Below are positions 12,707 to 25,882 of a DNA stretch of 64,000 nucleotides, one piece after another. Below the pieces are notes generated by a model. That model did not search any database. It saw only the letters and a list, made by a program, of their open reading frames with translations, and was not told where the DNA came from. The stretch's first letter is position 1, and each line of letters opens with the position of its first letter. The position numbers were made by a program, and so were the translations under genes. The stretch is from Brevipalpus yothersi (taxonomy: Eukaryota > Arthropoda > Arachnida > Trombidiformes > Tenuipalpidae), in contig QZCP01000112.1 of assembly GCA_003956705.1 (NCBI GenBank), positions 522,712 to 586,711 on the forward strand, written 5' to 3'.

Positions 12707-13009
12707 TACCGTCTGCTGTAATGTTCGCTTCCTATTCTCCTTTTTCACTTTTCAACCCCCGCCTTCACGAAACGGACTGACCCTCTGGTACTAACTGGCC
12801 TTTCTCCTTTCTCTTTTCTCTTTTCTCCTTTCTTCTCTCTCCTTTCACCTTTATTTTTTCCATCTCTTCTTCCTCCAGGCGTTCGTCCATATAAGTGCTC
12901 ACACTGCGACAAATCGTTTACCCAGAGATGCTCGCTCGAGTCACATACGCTCAAAGTTCTTGGAATCTCACACAATTATGCGTACAAAGAACGACAGAAT
13001 AAGATATAC
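12707..13009 (+). pseudogene. Partial duplicate of the ovo zinc-finger exon and its intron
   Basis: This 303-bp segment matches 16658-16960 of the ovo gene almost base for base. It covers the end of ovo intron 3, the acceptor (tcctccag) and the first 131 bp of the last coding exon. In the copied finger the second zinc-ligand histidine is changed to leucine (LKVHG to LKVLG), and an arginine becomes glutamine (ERRNK to ERQNK). After the breakpoint the frame runs only a few codons to a stop. It lies 5' of the first ovo coding exon. A dead partial duplicate is most likely. A rare alternative exon or an assembly duplicate cannot be excluded. Confidence 0.8.
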
Positions 13010-13299
13010 CTGAGCGATAACAACTTTTACTGGTAAAACTGCACTGTTCTTACATTTTTTTTCTCGCTATGAGTTTCGCTTTCTCCACAAAGTTTGATGG
13101 AGAAATTATCATCGCCCTATGTCTCCAATCTATATTAGTATCCATTATAATAATCTTACTGAAACTCCAAAAATATGTACGCATTTTGGCGAAAAAATTT
13201 GAGATGGAAAATGGCCCGTTAAAAAATTTTCGGTACCCTCCAAAGAAGCTGTAGATTTCCCTGGTTCCCTCTAAATTTGATGATCTTGAGAGACCATGG

Positions 13300-13363
13300 A
13301 AGATAGATAGATAGATAGATAGAGAAAGAGAGAGAGAGAGAGTGAGAGTGAGAGAGAGAGAAA
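13300..13363. repeat. (GATA)n then imperfect (GA)n
   Basis: About five GATA units (from gaagatagatag) run into an interrupted GA tract. Confidence 0.85.
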
Positions 13364-13583
13364 GCAAAAGATGATCGAATTAAACTTGGCCACAAGGCTT
13401 CACAGATTTCACTAAGGTTTATTAAAGCAAAGCGTTTCAAGATTCCAACCGGTTCACCTCGACCCCGGTTGAGAAGCATCTACTAGCTGTGCTTAGAAGT
13501 TCTAAGTCAGAACTTGGCCTGGGCCATTGCTTGCTGAAGCGCCGTCCCACTCTCTTCAGCTCTTCAGCTCTTTGGCTCTCTAG

Positions 13584-13610
13584 CTCTCTCTCTCTCTCTC
13601 TCTCTCTCTA
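13584..13610. repeat. (CT)n microsatellite, start of a pyrimidine-then-purine block
   Basis: A short pure CT tract begins a broken pyrimidine run that continues to about 13680, followed by a GA run at about 13698-13738. Confidence 0.85.
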
Positions 13611-13698
13611 CCTCTCCAGCCACGGGATCCTCTCTCTCCCCTCTCTCCCCCTCTCTCTCTCTTTCTCTCTCTCTTTCTCCACTTTCACTCGCTGGAAC

Positions 13699-13732
<34 letters not shown>

Positions 13733-14071
13733 AAGAGACTGTGAAACTTGATTTAAGTTGAGATCAGTGGATCAGTGGATTTTTATTCAGTTGACTTGAG
13801 GATGCAGAGTTGCTAGTATCACAATAGTTCCATTTCAGCTCAACCAGTTCTGTTCCGTTGTTCGTCACTTTAGAGTGGCTCTACAAAAATTTTTTCTCAT
13901 CAACTCTTCTTTTCGTCTCTCTCTCTCTCTCCTTATTTTTCTCTCTTTCTCTTGTTCGTCTTGCTGTTGCCTCATTAAACTGTCTTCTTGTGGAACTTTG
14001 ATTTGCTGTGAAAGCGTGCGTTTGGTATCGTCAATAAGATAAATTGATTGCTAGTGATCCTTATTACAAGT

Positions 14072-14150
14072 ACCATCACCGCCATCACCATCATCCCCAC
14101 CACCATCACCACCACCAATATCACCACCACCACCACCACCACCACCACCG
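14072..14150. repeat. (CCA)n-rich trinucleotide repeat
   Basis: Imperfect CCA/CAT repeats ending in a pure (CAC)n run, about 280 bp before the ovo start codon and probably in the 5' UTR or promoter. Confidence 0.85.
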
Positions 14151-14429
14151 TTCGCCAGTGAACTTGCGAGGCATTTGAAAGTTCAAGTTTCCCTCCACAC
14201 TGGTGTTTACCTGCGCCGCACGCCAAGCTCGCATCTCGTGTTGACAGTTACACCACGCCTCGAAGCCCCACTCGTGCCGAGTCCAGCAGCTTGGTGACCC
14301 TTTCGTCCCACTCTTTGGCCCTCCATCCCTCGCCATCCCTCGCCATCGCTCGCCATCCCGCGCCATCCCTCGCTGTCCCCTCTACATCGCCGGTCAGCCT
14401 ATCCTGTGACACCAGCGAGGCGAGTGATC

Positions 14430-15239
14430 ATGCCGAAAGCGTTTTTGATTCGTAAAAACATTAGCGCCAAAGACTTTTTCAACACTCAACAGTGGCGACC
14501 TGTGACACCACCGCCAAGTCCAGAGGACGAAGATGAAGCCAATTCCTTGGGTGCTCAGGACGCTTTGTCCTATTCGCAAGTTATTGATCTGAGAAGTAAG
14601 TAAAAAAAGAAACCGGTTCCAAACTTTTCATTTCTCATCTCTCTTTCTTTTTCTCTCTCTCTCTCTTCTCTTCTCTTCTCTTCTCTCTCTCTCTTCCACC
14701 CTCTCTGGTTGTTGATGATGAAATCCCCTTTCCTGCCCGTCCTCCTCCCCTCTCCACTTGCTGGATCTCTCTTCACGCCGCGTTCTGACTTGGGATGGCC
14801 ATGAACCGCTGCACCAACGAACCTGAATTCATCTGAATCGCTGGATCGACTCACCAGAGGAGAGAAGCGAATGCGAGCCTATATCTTCATCTCCATCCCC
14901 ATCAGCATTCTCGCCTCCGTCATGGCGACCACAGCGGGTTCCCGTTATAAAATGCACATCCAAGATAGCTTCTTCCACTACACCACCAACACCACCACCA
15001 CCACCCCAAGTACAACCAGAACCATTGACCACCCCCACGAGTACTCCACCATGTCCTCCTGGAGTAACGATCATAACGGATAAAATGTATCAAGAATCCA
15101 TCGAGCGAAGTCGCGCTGAGTCCGGTTTCGACGTGGAGCCTTCGCTACCACCGACTGTTCAGCTTCTCGCTCAAAAACTAGGTAATTAGCGGTTCGTTTT
15201 TATGCTCGCCCGTTCGTGGCTTCGCGGCCACTTTTTTTT

Positions 15240-15324
<85 letters not shown>

Positions 15325-16085
15325 TGCCGCACCACTCGGTTCTCGCCCGATCCAAGGCCTAATCTGGCCGTAGAATGAGAGGGAATGAAGTTTGCCAGCA
15401 ACTTGTTGCTGCTCAGTTTTGATGAGTGTGTATTGCTAGAACAGTCTTTATCCTCACAACTCCCGCGCTATCATGATCAATTTTTATTATTTAACACAAG
15501 CCAGTTTGCTTCCCTTCTTCTCATTCCACTTTTTTTCACATTCATTTCTCACATGTTCATCATTCCGCTTAAACCTTTACTTCTTTTCTTCTCGCTTACC
15601 CACTCACTCACTCTCCCTCTCACTTCTTTCCACCCCTCAGGCATTCCTCTACATCTCTTCAGTTCCATAGAATTCGTTAACGGTGGCCATGGTCTCAAAA
15701 ATCCGCTCCTTTCCAACGGCAATCAGCCCAAAGTGGCCCCCACCGCCCAGCCGAGTAACGAGGATCCCATGAAATGTCCGATATGTGATAAACGATTCAA
15801 TCTGGCCCGCTTACTGAATCGACACCTCAAATGTCACTCGGACATCAAGCGCTACTTGTGCACTTTTTGCGGAAAAGGCTTCAATGATACTTTTGATCTA
15901 AAGCGGCACACACGAACTCACACAGGTATGTTTGGCCAAATTCATTCCAAATCTAGCAAAAAAACAGGGAGTAGAAAACGAAAAAGAAGAAAAAGCATCT
16001 GAAAGGCTGAAACAGAAAGAGCAGAAGAAAAAGTAGAAAAATACTTTCCTGAGTACTTGTTGTGCTTGGCCCACCCTAGTGGGTA

Positions 16086-16160
<75 letters not shown>

Positions 16161-17110
16161 AAAGGCCATTCGAGTCCAAGTTACCTCCGAACTACACTGG
16201 AGGCAGTAGATTTCCTGACCCGTTCTCTCACCCTCATAACGGGTGAACAGCGGAAAAGTAGTCAAAATTTGGGCCAAAACTCACGAATTTTACCCAAAGA
16301 AAGGGTCCAACCTTCCTCGCAATCGGAAAAGGTGTGGGAACCGATAGAATGTGTCGTTGTTTACAGGCTCGTCTCTGGATTCAGTTCGGTGTAGGTGCGC
16401 TCCTGTAAAATAGGACAAGCCCTCTTCAAATGCTATGTACAATCTCTGAGCCGAAGGGTCAGTCTTTGAGAAAAGACTCTCCTTAAATCAGGAGAGAGGA
16501 ACAAGCTTCCTTATGACCAGTCGATTCCTCTGACCTTTTTTGCTTCTCCAGTTGTTTATTCGGTTAAAGTGTGTTTGTCATTCAGTGGACTTTCACCGAT
16601 CGGTTTGACTGAATATCGATCGTGGTCTAGTAAAAAACAAGACCATTTTCTTTTTCTTACCGTCTGCTGTAATGTTCGCTTCCTATTCTCCTTTTTCACT
16701 TTTCAACCCCCGCCTTCACGAAACGGACTGACCCTCTGGTACTAACTGGCCTTTCTCTTTTCTCCTTTCTCCTTTCTTCTCTCTTCTCTCTCCTTTCACC
16801 TTTATTTTTTCCATCTCTTCTTCCTCCAGGCGTTCGTCCATATAAGTGCTCACACTGCGACAAATCGTTTACCCAGAGATGCTCGCTCGAGTCACATACG
16901 CTCAAAGTTCATGGAATCTCACACAATTATGCGTACAAAGAACGACGGAATAAGATATACGTGTGCGAAGAGTGCGGCAATACAACCAATCAACCGGAAG
17001 ATCACTATATGCATCTCAAACACACACATCCTTTCTCCCCAGCTTTGGCAAAGTTTTATGATAAGCGGCATTTTAAGTTTAGCGATGCTAACTTTCCTTT
17101 CAATGAGTAG
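14430..17110 (+). CDS. ovo: Ovo/OVOL zinc-finger transcription factor
   Basis: Exons 14430-14595, 14858-15181, 15641-15925 and 16830-17110 all join in phase 1 and give 351 residues. The N-terminus MPKAFLIRK is a SNAG-type repression motif, as in vertebrate OVOL proteins, and fixes the start. Exon 2 encodes a Pro/Ser/Thr-rich linker. Four C2H2 fingers follow: CPICDKRF (about residue 209), CTFCGKGFNDTFDLKRH (237), CSHCDKSFTQRCSLESH (265) and the atypical CEECGNTT (about 303), with the family spacer YAYKERR between the last two. Ovo factors control epidermal differentiation and the germ line and bind DNA in the nucleus. Exons 3 and 4 split the fingers after HTRTHTG, a typical OVO junction. Introns 2 and 3 carry long CT tracts. 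This form is the short, OVOL-like architecture rather than the long Drosophila one. Confidence 0.93.
15243..15318. repeat. (CT)n microsatellite in ovo intron 2
   Basis: Uninterrupted CT tract of about 76 bp within ovo intron 2. Confidence 0.95.
16090..16157. repeat. (CT)n microsatellite in ovo intron 3
   Basis: Uninterrupted CT tract of about 68 bp within ovo intron 3. Confidence 0.95.
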
Positions 17111-19096
17111 ACATTGAAATGGAAAATCATTAATGATGTGATCCTCGAATCTTACTTATAAATGATTCTTGATTACTTTTCGATCATTTTCGACAGAAAA
17201 ATGGTCTGTTAAGGTGAAAATTTTTGGTGCTCTCCGAGCAAAAGCTTGAATTTATTTTGAATCCTCACCACAAGGTCGAACTAACTCCTTTTTTCTAATA
17301 TCGAATTTTCCTCATTGAAGATAAACCATTTTGTTGAAGAATTCTCCTTTTTTTTCACAAATAAGTCCAAGAATGATGCATCCAAAAATTCTTTGTCATC
17401 TTTTCCTGAATTTCCTTATGGTACTCCAGATGTACGGATCGAATTGGATTTTTCTAACGAATATCTTCTTACGATGAACCTCAAATAATTTTGTGATATA
17501 GTAAGCAACTCTTCTCACAAATTATCTCTTGTCCGCCTTAATAAGCGGTACTATTGATTCTCACTTTCATGTTGCTCTCATTTTTGATTCTGTGATCTAT
17601 TTGATTACTTGGGAATATTGAGAAATATTGTCCAACTCTTTTGATTATAATAATAATTTTTTTTGATAATCAAAAATGCCTTCAATCAATAGTCTTTGCA
17701 CTCACTCTACTGGCTTGATAAGTTCATCTTAATAATAATGATTAAAAATCCACTGGGCTTTGGTGAGAGCCTAGCCGCTCTTCTGGTGTGGATTTCAGAA
17801 TGGAACGAGAGAAAATTTTCGGTGAAAATTAGACTTCTTTTTTCTCTTTCCCTCAAATTCAATAGCGAACTCACTGATCCCAGATCACCAGGTTTCGATA
17901 ATTTTCTTCAGACCTTACAATGTACCTAAGCACAGCTAATTCAACTGAAGTTTTTATGTCGACATCTCAATTTATGCTACATGATATGATTTTGAATGCG
18001 ATGACACCCAATATTTTTTGGAAAAATTTCTATGGAATAGAAGTTTAGGCGCCATTGGGAGAATTCAATCTGGTCAGTCTTAATAGAGCAAAGCGTGTTT
18101 TAAAATAGGACCATTAGATTGGAACACCTCAACGATAAACTATTAATATGATTAATATGATCGAGCTCTTTACCGAGTCGTATGTAGAATTCAAACTGAG
18201 CTGAAATCTCTCGTTTCCTACAAAGTCACAGTATCAGTGATAGTGAGAGATAGGGAAAAGGGAAGAAATTTTTCTATTAAATACAAAAATCAGTCAAAAA
18301 TTAAGGAAGTTTGTCAAAATATGATCTTTAATTCCTGAATAATTTCTGAAAAAGATTTTTTCTATCAATTAAAATGATGATTCTTAGTATTAAACATTCA
18401 TACATTCATACATTTATTCAACACTCGAATGTTATGTTCAGGAAGAACTTGATACAGAGATTCATCCACTTGTTCTTGATAGAACTTTTTCAACTGTTTA
18501 AGCGAACCATGAATCGTGCTAGACAGATGCAACTCTCGAAGACTGCAGGGAAAGTTATTATTTTTCTCACGAATGGCAGGGCGGTTATCAAGAGATAATG
18601 AGGCCCAAGTCGACATGATAGTAGAATGCAACCACTAGATTTAGAAAATCTCTTACAATAAAGTGAATTTATTAAAGATCCAAGACCAAAGTCACCATGA
18701 ATGGCCACATGGTCGCAACAATATTCCCTTCCTCGAAAGGCATTCCCTCCTCAGCGAGCTGGCTATCAGGTACCACCTCAACTAAAATGTACTTCTTCTT
18801 CACTCTAACCATGATCAAATACAAAGATCCAGACAAAAATTATATTAATTGGCCGAAGTTCGTCAATCAAGTCAAGTCAAGCCACGGGAGCATTTTTTAT
18901 TTTCACAATTTTTTAAAAAAAAGTTTTTTTGCCAGTCTTGTGAGAGCTCCTTCTATGAATTCACACAAAAGTTACAATTTTGGTTGCCCTGGCGACCTCT
19001 ACATCTCACGCTTGTTAAGTTTTCATTACAAGAGATGGCAGCAGTAAAGTGAGAAGGTGGAGCTTGTGAAAGTGCCGCCCAGAGTCACGTTCAATT

Positions 19097-19164
<68 letters not shown>

Positions 19165-19528
19165 AGTCTGAATCAAGCAGTTTGATCTTAATAGCTTAGG
19201 ATATAGAGTTAATGTTAATAGATAGATTTTATGAATTGACGATTTTTCGGCTTATTGACGATTCAGTGCAACATTTGTTCTCTTCCCATCGGCTGTAACC
19301 CTTTTTTGACCATAGTGTGCCCACCAAGACTCTGTTTCCCATCTACCTCTACCATCCACCGATCGGACTCGCAGCTCGTCTTCGCCCAAAGCGATCTGCT
19401 CGCCGGTCAGTGAGTGTCCATCAAGGCTTGCGAGCCGTTCACTGTGATCATCCAAGTGCCTTCTACTTGTCTCATCAAATCTCTCCAAAATTCGGGTCAA
19501 AAATCGAGCGCCGGTTCCATCTTACCAA
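17111..19528. other. Intergenic DNA between ovo and retn
   Basis: AT-rich. It should include the ovo 3' UTR and the retn promoter and 5' UTR. Open frames here are short and without recognisable domains. Confidence 0.45.
19099..19160. repeat. (CT)n microsatellite upstream of retn
   Basis: Uninterrupted CT tract of about 62 bp, roughly 370 bp before the retn start codon. Confidence 0.95.
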
Positions 19529-19860
19529 ATGGATGGAAACGAATCAGACATCGAAGAAAGTGTGGTAAGCTCTTCGTTCACAACTCGTGTCGACTTCATC
19601 GCCAGAGAAGATTGTCCCTATCATATCGTCCATCTCCTCACATTGAGCCATTTAGTGTGTCCTTTTCTCTTTCTCTCTTTTCCTTATCTGTTGAATGTTT
19701 GTTTGATTTCTTCATCTACATCACTCTAGCTAAAGAGGGAGTGAAACAGACAGAGATCTTGAAAGGCTATTGTATCAAGGATGATCGTATTATTGAATAT
19801 TTTTGGGCGTACATACATTTCCTTCATTCATTCTTAATCCTCTCTTCTTCCTCTTCCTTG

Positions 19861-19902
<42 letters not shown>

Positions 19903-22293
19903 CTCACTCAAATTCCGTCTTTTTCTCTTTCCCTGCCTGGCCATAGGTTTCTATCGATTTCATTTCTCAGAACATTAATCCTCTCCACGATGGCTCGTCT
20001 CAATGATCCTCCTCTAGATCCTTATTAATTATCATCCGATTGAATTCCTCAATTCGATTCATCCTTCAAATTCTCAAAATTTTTCCCAATTTTACTCCAC
20101 TTTCCTCACTAGTCAAATCCAGAAGAAGAAGACATGCAAGAGAGTGATTTTGACGATGAAGAAGCAAATCAGCGAGAAGCTGGACAGCGCGAAGCTCTCG
20201 CCGCTGTAGCAGCATCAATCGGAATGGGTCTATGGACTCCAGGACCTCTTCCATTAAATATACCCAATAACGGTGTCAGCTCATCAATAGTACCAGCGAA
20301 CGCATCCCCTGTCATCACAAGCTCTTCACCAGAGGCCCACTCGGCATCCTCTGGGCCATCCTCTAGTGGAGGAGGAAGTGGAACCGTTATCGGCAACAGT
20401 GGTGCCGGTCAGCAACATTTAGAAGCTTGTAAAGGATACACATTCGAGGAACAATTCAAACAGGTAAGAAAGAATTTCTTTCATTTAAACAAGAGTGGCT
20501 CAAACTTGGTTCTCTCTGACCTCTCGCCTCGAAACTGGCTTTGTTTTGAGTAGAAACTGGGAATGCTGGCCGAATATCGTAGCAGCCAGCACCGCTGAGC
20601 TCTCAAGTTATTTCTGATTATCTATGCCCGTGGGAAGATAAGACTGGTCAGGTTCTGATCACTCGTTTTTCCTGAGTGAGGTCACTTGTGGTCAATATGT
20701 ATATGTATAGGGTTTGAATAGTTTACTGTGGCCCGTTTGGCGAACTAGAAACCCAAAGAGGCAAGGAGCGAGTTAGTGAGAGAGGGCAGAGGTCACTTCT
20801 GGCCACTCGAACCGGACGCAAGTAGAGGGAAAGTGCACATATGGGCGCCATCTTGGAACCATCGGGCGACCATGCACATGGAATATGTTACCCATTCAGC
20901 CTCCGCTCTCATCCTTCGACCGCATCACTATTGAGCATCCTTTCTCACCCAGCTGCATTTTCTCTCTTCTCTTCTCTTTTCTTTACAGCTCTACGAACTG
21001 AGCGACGATCCAAAGAGAAAGGAATTTTTGGATGATCTCTTCACTTTTATGCAAAAAAGAGGTAATTTTTTTCCTTCTCCTCCTTGTCCTTGTGGCCTCT
21101 CTGCCATCATTCCTTGATCCCAGTCCTCGCTGTGACGCCCCCGTCCTGCCAAGGCCTCGCTCGGCCTGGCTTCACTCCCTGGCAGAGCAGCTTGGCCTGA
21201 GTGTATCAAAAAACGAATCTTTTTTCGATCATTTCTTGATCATCAGCGATGAATTTGAGAAACTCCCCTCGCAAAGTGATTAATTTTGATGCAAAAGCTG
21301 AGATGCGACGGGATGGCTGATTGAGAGCCGCGAAATGTGATTTGATTCCGAATAGCAGAGAAAAGTGAGGAACTGTTGATTTGGCCACGCAGGAAAGTGG
21401 CGAGAAATGAGTGATTCTGGCGAAGAATGTTCAAAAATATCTACTCTACCATGAATCACGTCAGTCGGCGCAGAAGAGGTATCGAGCTGTATCCGATCTA
21501 AGAGTATCTAAGAGAGAGAAAGAAAGAAAGAAAGAATATATTCGAGTTGCGTTCATGGCGGGTGGAGGCTGGGCGAGGGGCGCGGGGGTGCGTGAGGAGG
21601 GAGTAGAGAGAGAAGGGAAAAGATGCGGAGAGAGAGGCTGTGAGTGGGAATCATTTACTGAAAGGATCATTCTCTCATGATTATTAACAGTATTTGGCAA
21701 TTGATGCAAATTCAATAAGAGCACTTCGACAGCTCCTCGCCTCGATTGATGAGAGAAGCTGGCAGCCAAAATAGATGCAAGATCGGAAGCAGAAAGAGCG
21801 AGAGAGAAAGAGAGAGAGAGAGAGATCAAAATTGTGCGGCAAGGGAGTGATTTGAATCGTATGCTTTTTGTGAGGCAAAAGAAGAGAAAAGCGAAAACTT
21901 TCAAGTATCAATATGCAGTTTATTTGGAGTTTTGCATTCTCAAATAAGGCTGCATCTCGATGCCTCCTTCATCCTCCTCCTCCTCCTCCTTCTCTCCCCT
22001 TTCACCACCACCGCCCTTCCCAGTGTTGCCCCGCCATCTCTAGCGACAAGCTCACACTGTCGCAATATTCCTTAGAGACGCGTAAACTTGAGGCCACAGG
22101 CCACAAGGCTTACGCTTACACCTGACCGGTCACTTGACTCGGGACTTTTCAACCTGACACTTGGCCCGGCTATTCTACGGGTGACAAGTGTAGCTTGAGC
22201 AGCCACCTGCGAAAGGTCCATACTTTGGCCCCCGATCGATCCCCGATCGTAGAGCAGAAGCAACCGATCGTCTCACCTTCGAAGCATCTCAAG

Positions 22294-22344
<51 letters not shown>

Positions 22345-22663
22345 GTGGAATGGCGAATGTCCCTCGCAATGCCTCGCGATTGTTTCAAAGCGAAGCACAA
22401 AAGACCATTAATCAAGGGCTCTTTATTTTACGGCGAACTGTACACCTCAGTTTGTTGTCAATTTCAACTCCAATATGAAGACAAACTTATCACATCCGGG
22501 AAATCATTAGCGTTCTCATTGATGATCGACATCGATATTCGTTGTTTGCCTGTCACTGAACACTCATTTGCATCGCGCTGATCGCTCATAAATATAGGCG
22601 AGGGGAGAGAGCTGCAAACCTGTTGGCCCGCTTCAGCTCGCTTGTCACTCCATTGTTTGTATA

Positions 22664-22729
<66 letters not shown>

Positions 22730-23531
22730 CTTTCCTTCTTTTTCCATCTCTTTCCTTCTCTCTCATCTCATTTATGCTTCTCTGTCATTCTTGGGCCAGC
22801 CAAGAGTCCGAGTGGTCATAGATTGGGCCGGTGTCGCCTTGCGACTCTGCGCGGGACGTCCGAGCTGGGGTCGGGGGATAGCTGCCGAAAACTGTGTGTA
22901 TGTGTGTGTGTTGATGAGGAGTGCGGTGGGGCGGGTGGGATGGGGTGGGGTGGGGGATGCTAGGGTTGTGTATTGGAACCGGTTCCACTGGTCGGAGTCA
23001 GTCTCTCCCCACCTTTATGACAGATTATGCCAGCAAATATGCAAAATCATGCTGTTTCATGATTGCTTTTGCCTCCCCCCGCTGCAAACAATCTTTTTGC
23101 TGGAAAATCGTTTTTCCAATCACAGAAGGCGGGTCCGCACTGAACAGCCCGCATCCATCTTCGCTCTGCATCCGCGCTCCTCCACTGCATCTCGCAGCAA
23201 TTAATTAATACTTGATTCATTACGAAATGCTTATGATTTGTATTCATTGGTTATTCGTTCACAAGACCCTTTCGCGTTCGTGCCGCTGTTTTTCTTCGTG
23301 GCCAGCGTTGATGGGATCGCTGATCGGCCAGCTTCTTTATTTCGGATTTCGATTGCGAATATCAACAGAAAATGATGGATGATTCATTCATTCAAATGAG
23401 CGTAGCATTTGCATTCGTATCACTTGTAGTAGCAAATAGACTGATCAGCACCGATGATCTCAAGACAGCTCTGATCTTGCGGAGATGAGGGGGCATCTGA
23501 ATTGCATGAATTTCTTGTAAGCTCGTGAGAT

Positions 23532-23568
<37 letters not shown>

Positions 23569-25131
23569 AATAGTCATTTCTTCAAATTTGGCTGTTTATT
23601 TTTCGCTTCACATTCACCGATACTAATCAACAAGATGGTGTATGATCGGTGAATCCTGATGGAGCATCTGGCAACTGTGTATGAGCTTGCGTGTCCTCTC
23701 CATGTTGCTCCATGATGCTGGAAAGAGAAAGATGGATAGAGAGAGAGAGAAAGAAGAGAGGAGAGGAGAGGAGAAAAAACTCAATTGATGTTGACTTCTT
23801 AAGATGAGCTATTCCGATCGAGTATCGATCACATCTCAAACTCCGGGCTAACTGCGGCTCTTTCCGCTCCTCGGCCGGTGGCCTGATGTCAAGCGATGCT
23901 CGAATTTGCATCGCCACTCATCTTGTCCCATCTTTCACGCTCTTTCATGGTTTCATTTCTTGGAATTCCTCTCCGTAGATCCTTGGCCGTGGCCTTTCAA
24001 CACATATTTGAATATATCGACTAGCTTGCGCTTGCTTTTTGAATTATTTATTGCCGGAGGGAAGAGATTTTTTTCTTTCTCTCTCTCTCTCTCTTCTCTG
24101 CCCCCCTCCCCTTCCTCCTCCTCCTTCTTATTCTGTAAGCCTATCGCTACTGATGCGTACTCACAGTTCGCGGAATTGTGAGCATGAGAGGCATAAAATT
24201 ATAGTGTCCGCAGGAGTTCTTCCGAGGCGCTTATGGCTCCTCATAGCTGCTCTTATAGCTTATCGAGCTTATCCATATTTCTAGGAATCAGGCATAAATT
24301 TCATTTCTCGAGCTCAGTGGATGAAAATTCTTCGCTTCCTCATCATGGGACCTTCTTTCTCAACTGAGCCGCGATGGCCTCGTTCGCCTAAACTGGCCGC
24401 GAGCGTTCTACTCAAATGATAGAGTTCACTGATGATGATATGTTTATCTGCCTTACTCGTCCTACCACCAGCATCATTACCATTTCGTTGGAAATATTCA
24501 TGATCGAGAGAAGAAACTAGAACCAAACTCGATCACAGCAGTCGGAGTACATTTTGCCCTCATACAAGAATTTCAGAGCGATTTCCTCCCTTTCTCTCTC
24601 TCTTTCTTGCTTGCTTAAGATGCCTCGAATTTGTTTCTCTCTCTCTCTCTTCTCGGACAGCAATTGAGGTCATCCAAAGACTGCGTCTCTTTCGTCATTC
24701 GGGCCTCTACGGTTTCCGCTTCCGGCTCCTCCTTCTCTGAGTGGATAGATTGAGATGTTTTTCGATGCTTTGACCAAGAGTTAAGTTAGAATAAAAGATG
24801 TTGCCTGGAATTCAGCAAACATAGCCAGTGTAGAGAATATCACATCGAGAAATGGTCACTTGGAAGTGGGACTCTCTGGTCATCATCATCGTTGAGGGGC
24901 TCACCATGGAGCTGAGTTTTAGCCCATACTTGACAGCTTTTGGCGAGTTATCTTCGCAACTCTCTTTCTCTTCCTCTCTTCTCTTGTTATGCTCTGGTCC
25001 ATCGATGCGCCTCAAAACTATCTTACTTGCCATCTTAGTTTGCTCCTCAAGAGTCGAGTCGAGGGCTAGCGTTGGGCTCTCATCCTCCTGCCAGAAATAG
25101 CTGGCTTGCTGCTGGTGCAGCATCCGAATGA

Positions 25132-25216
<85 letters not shown>

Positions 25217-25849
25217 ATTTACTACTCAGTGAGCGGACTGAAACAAAAAATATTCATACGAGAGGAAATCAACTCGTTTCTCTACTCACACTCACATTTG
25301 GAGGCAGCCAAAGCTGTTTTCTCTCTCTTTCTCTATCCCCTGCCTGCCTGAGGTCGTCGTTGAGTTCGTGATCGACTGAATTGTTAGCCCACAGCGCGCT
25401 CATTTCAAGCGAAACACCATCAGAAATGAATAATCTTCTAGATCAAGGCGAATCGAGGCGCGTTTTTGTGAGTATCGCGCTTTCCTCTGTTTCACTTCGA
25501 TCAATTTGGCTTACCCTCATCTTCACTATTGTCTTAATATTGTTCGCCTGGGGGCAGATATGAAAGAGGTAAAAAAATGAAATAAAAAGTTGCTCATCGT
25601 GGCCTCAGATGATGTCTCTTAATGGATGCTCCTTTGCCGTCATCTTGTATTCTTTTCATCGTCGCTCGTTCTTCTTGCTTGATCTCTGATCAACGATCGT
25701 GTAATTTCTAGCCTCACTGAACACTTTCCTCTATTTTCATTCCTCACCTCTCTCCCTCTCCTTCTCTCTCTTTCTCTCTCTTTCTCTCTCTTTCTCTCTC
25801 TTTCTCTATTGAATTGCAGCGATTCAATATTTATGATAACAATCAGAGG

Positions 25850-25882
<33 letters not shown>

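Larger units (their letters stand above)
13010..14429. other. Upstream region of ovo, repeat-rich
   Basis: Holds GATA/GA and CT tracts and a CCA-rich trinucleotide run just before the ovo start. The ovo 5' UTR and promoter should lie here. No further coding exon is recognised. Confidence 0.45.

Noticed and set aside
14829..15074. Gly/Val-rich minus-strand open frame
   Set aside because: It is the antisense of ovo exon 2, whose sense frame joins in phase with its neighbours.
19414..20028. 204-codon open frame overlapping retn exon 1
   Set aside because: Low-complexity Ser/Leu/Phe from pyrimidine tracts. The retn frame explains this locus better.
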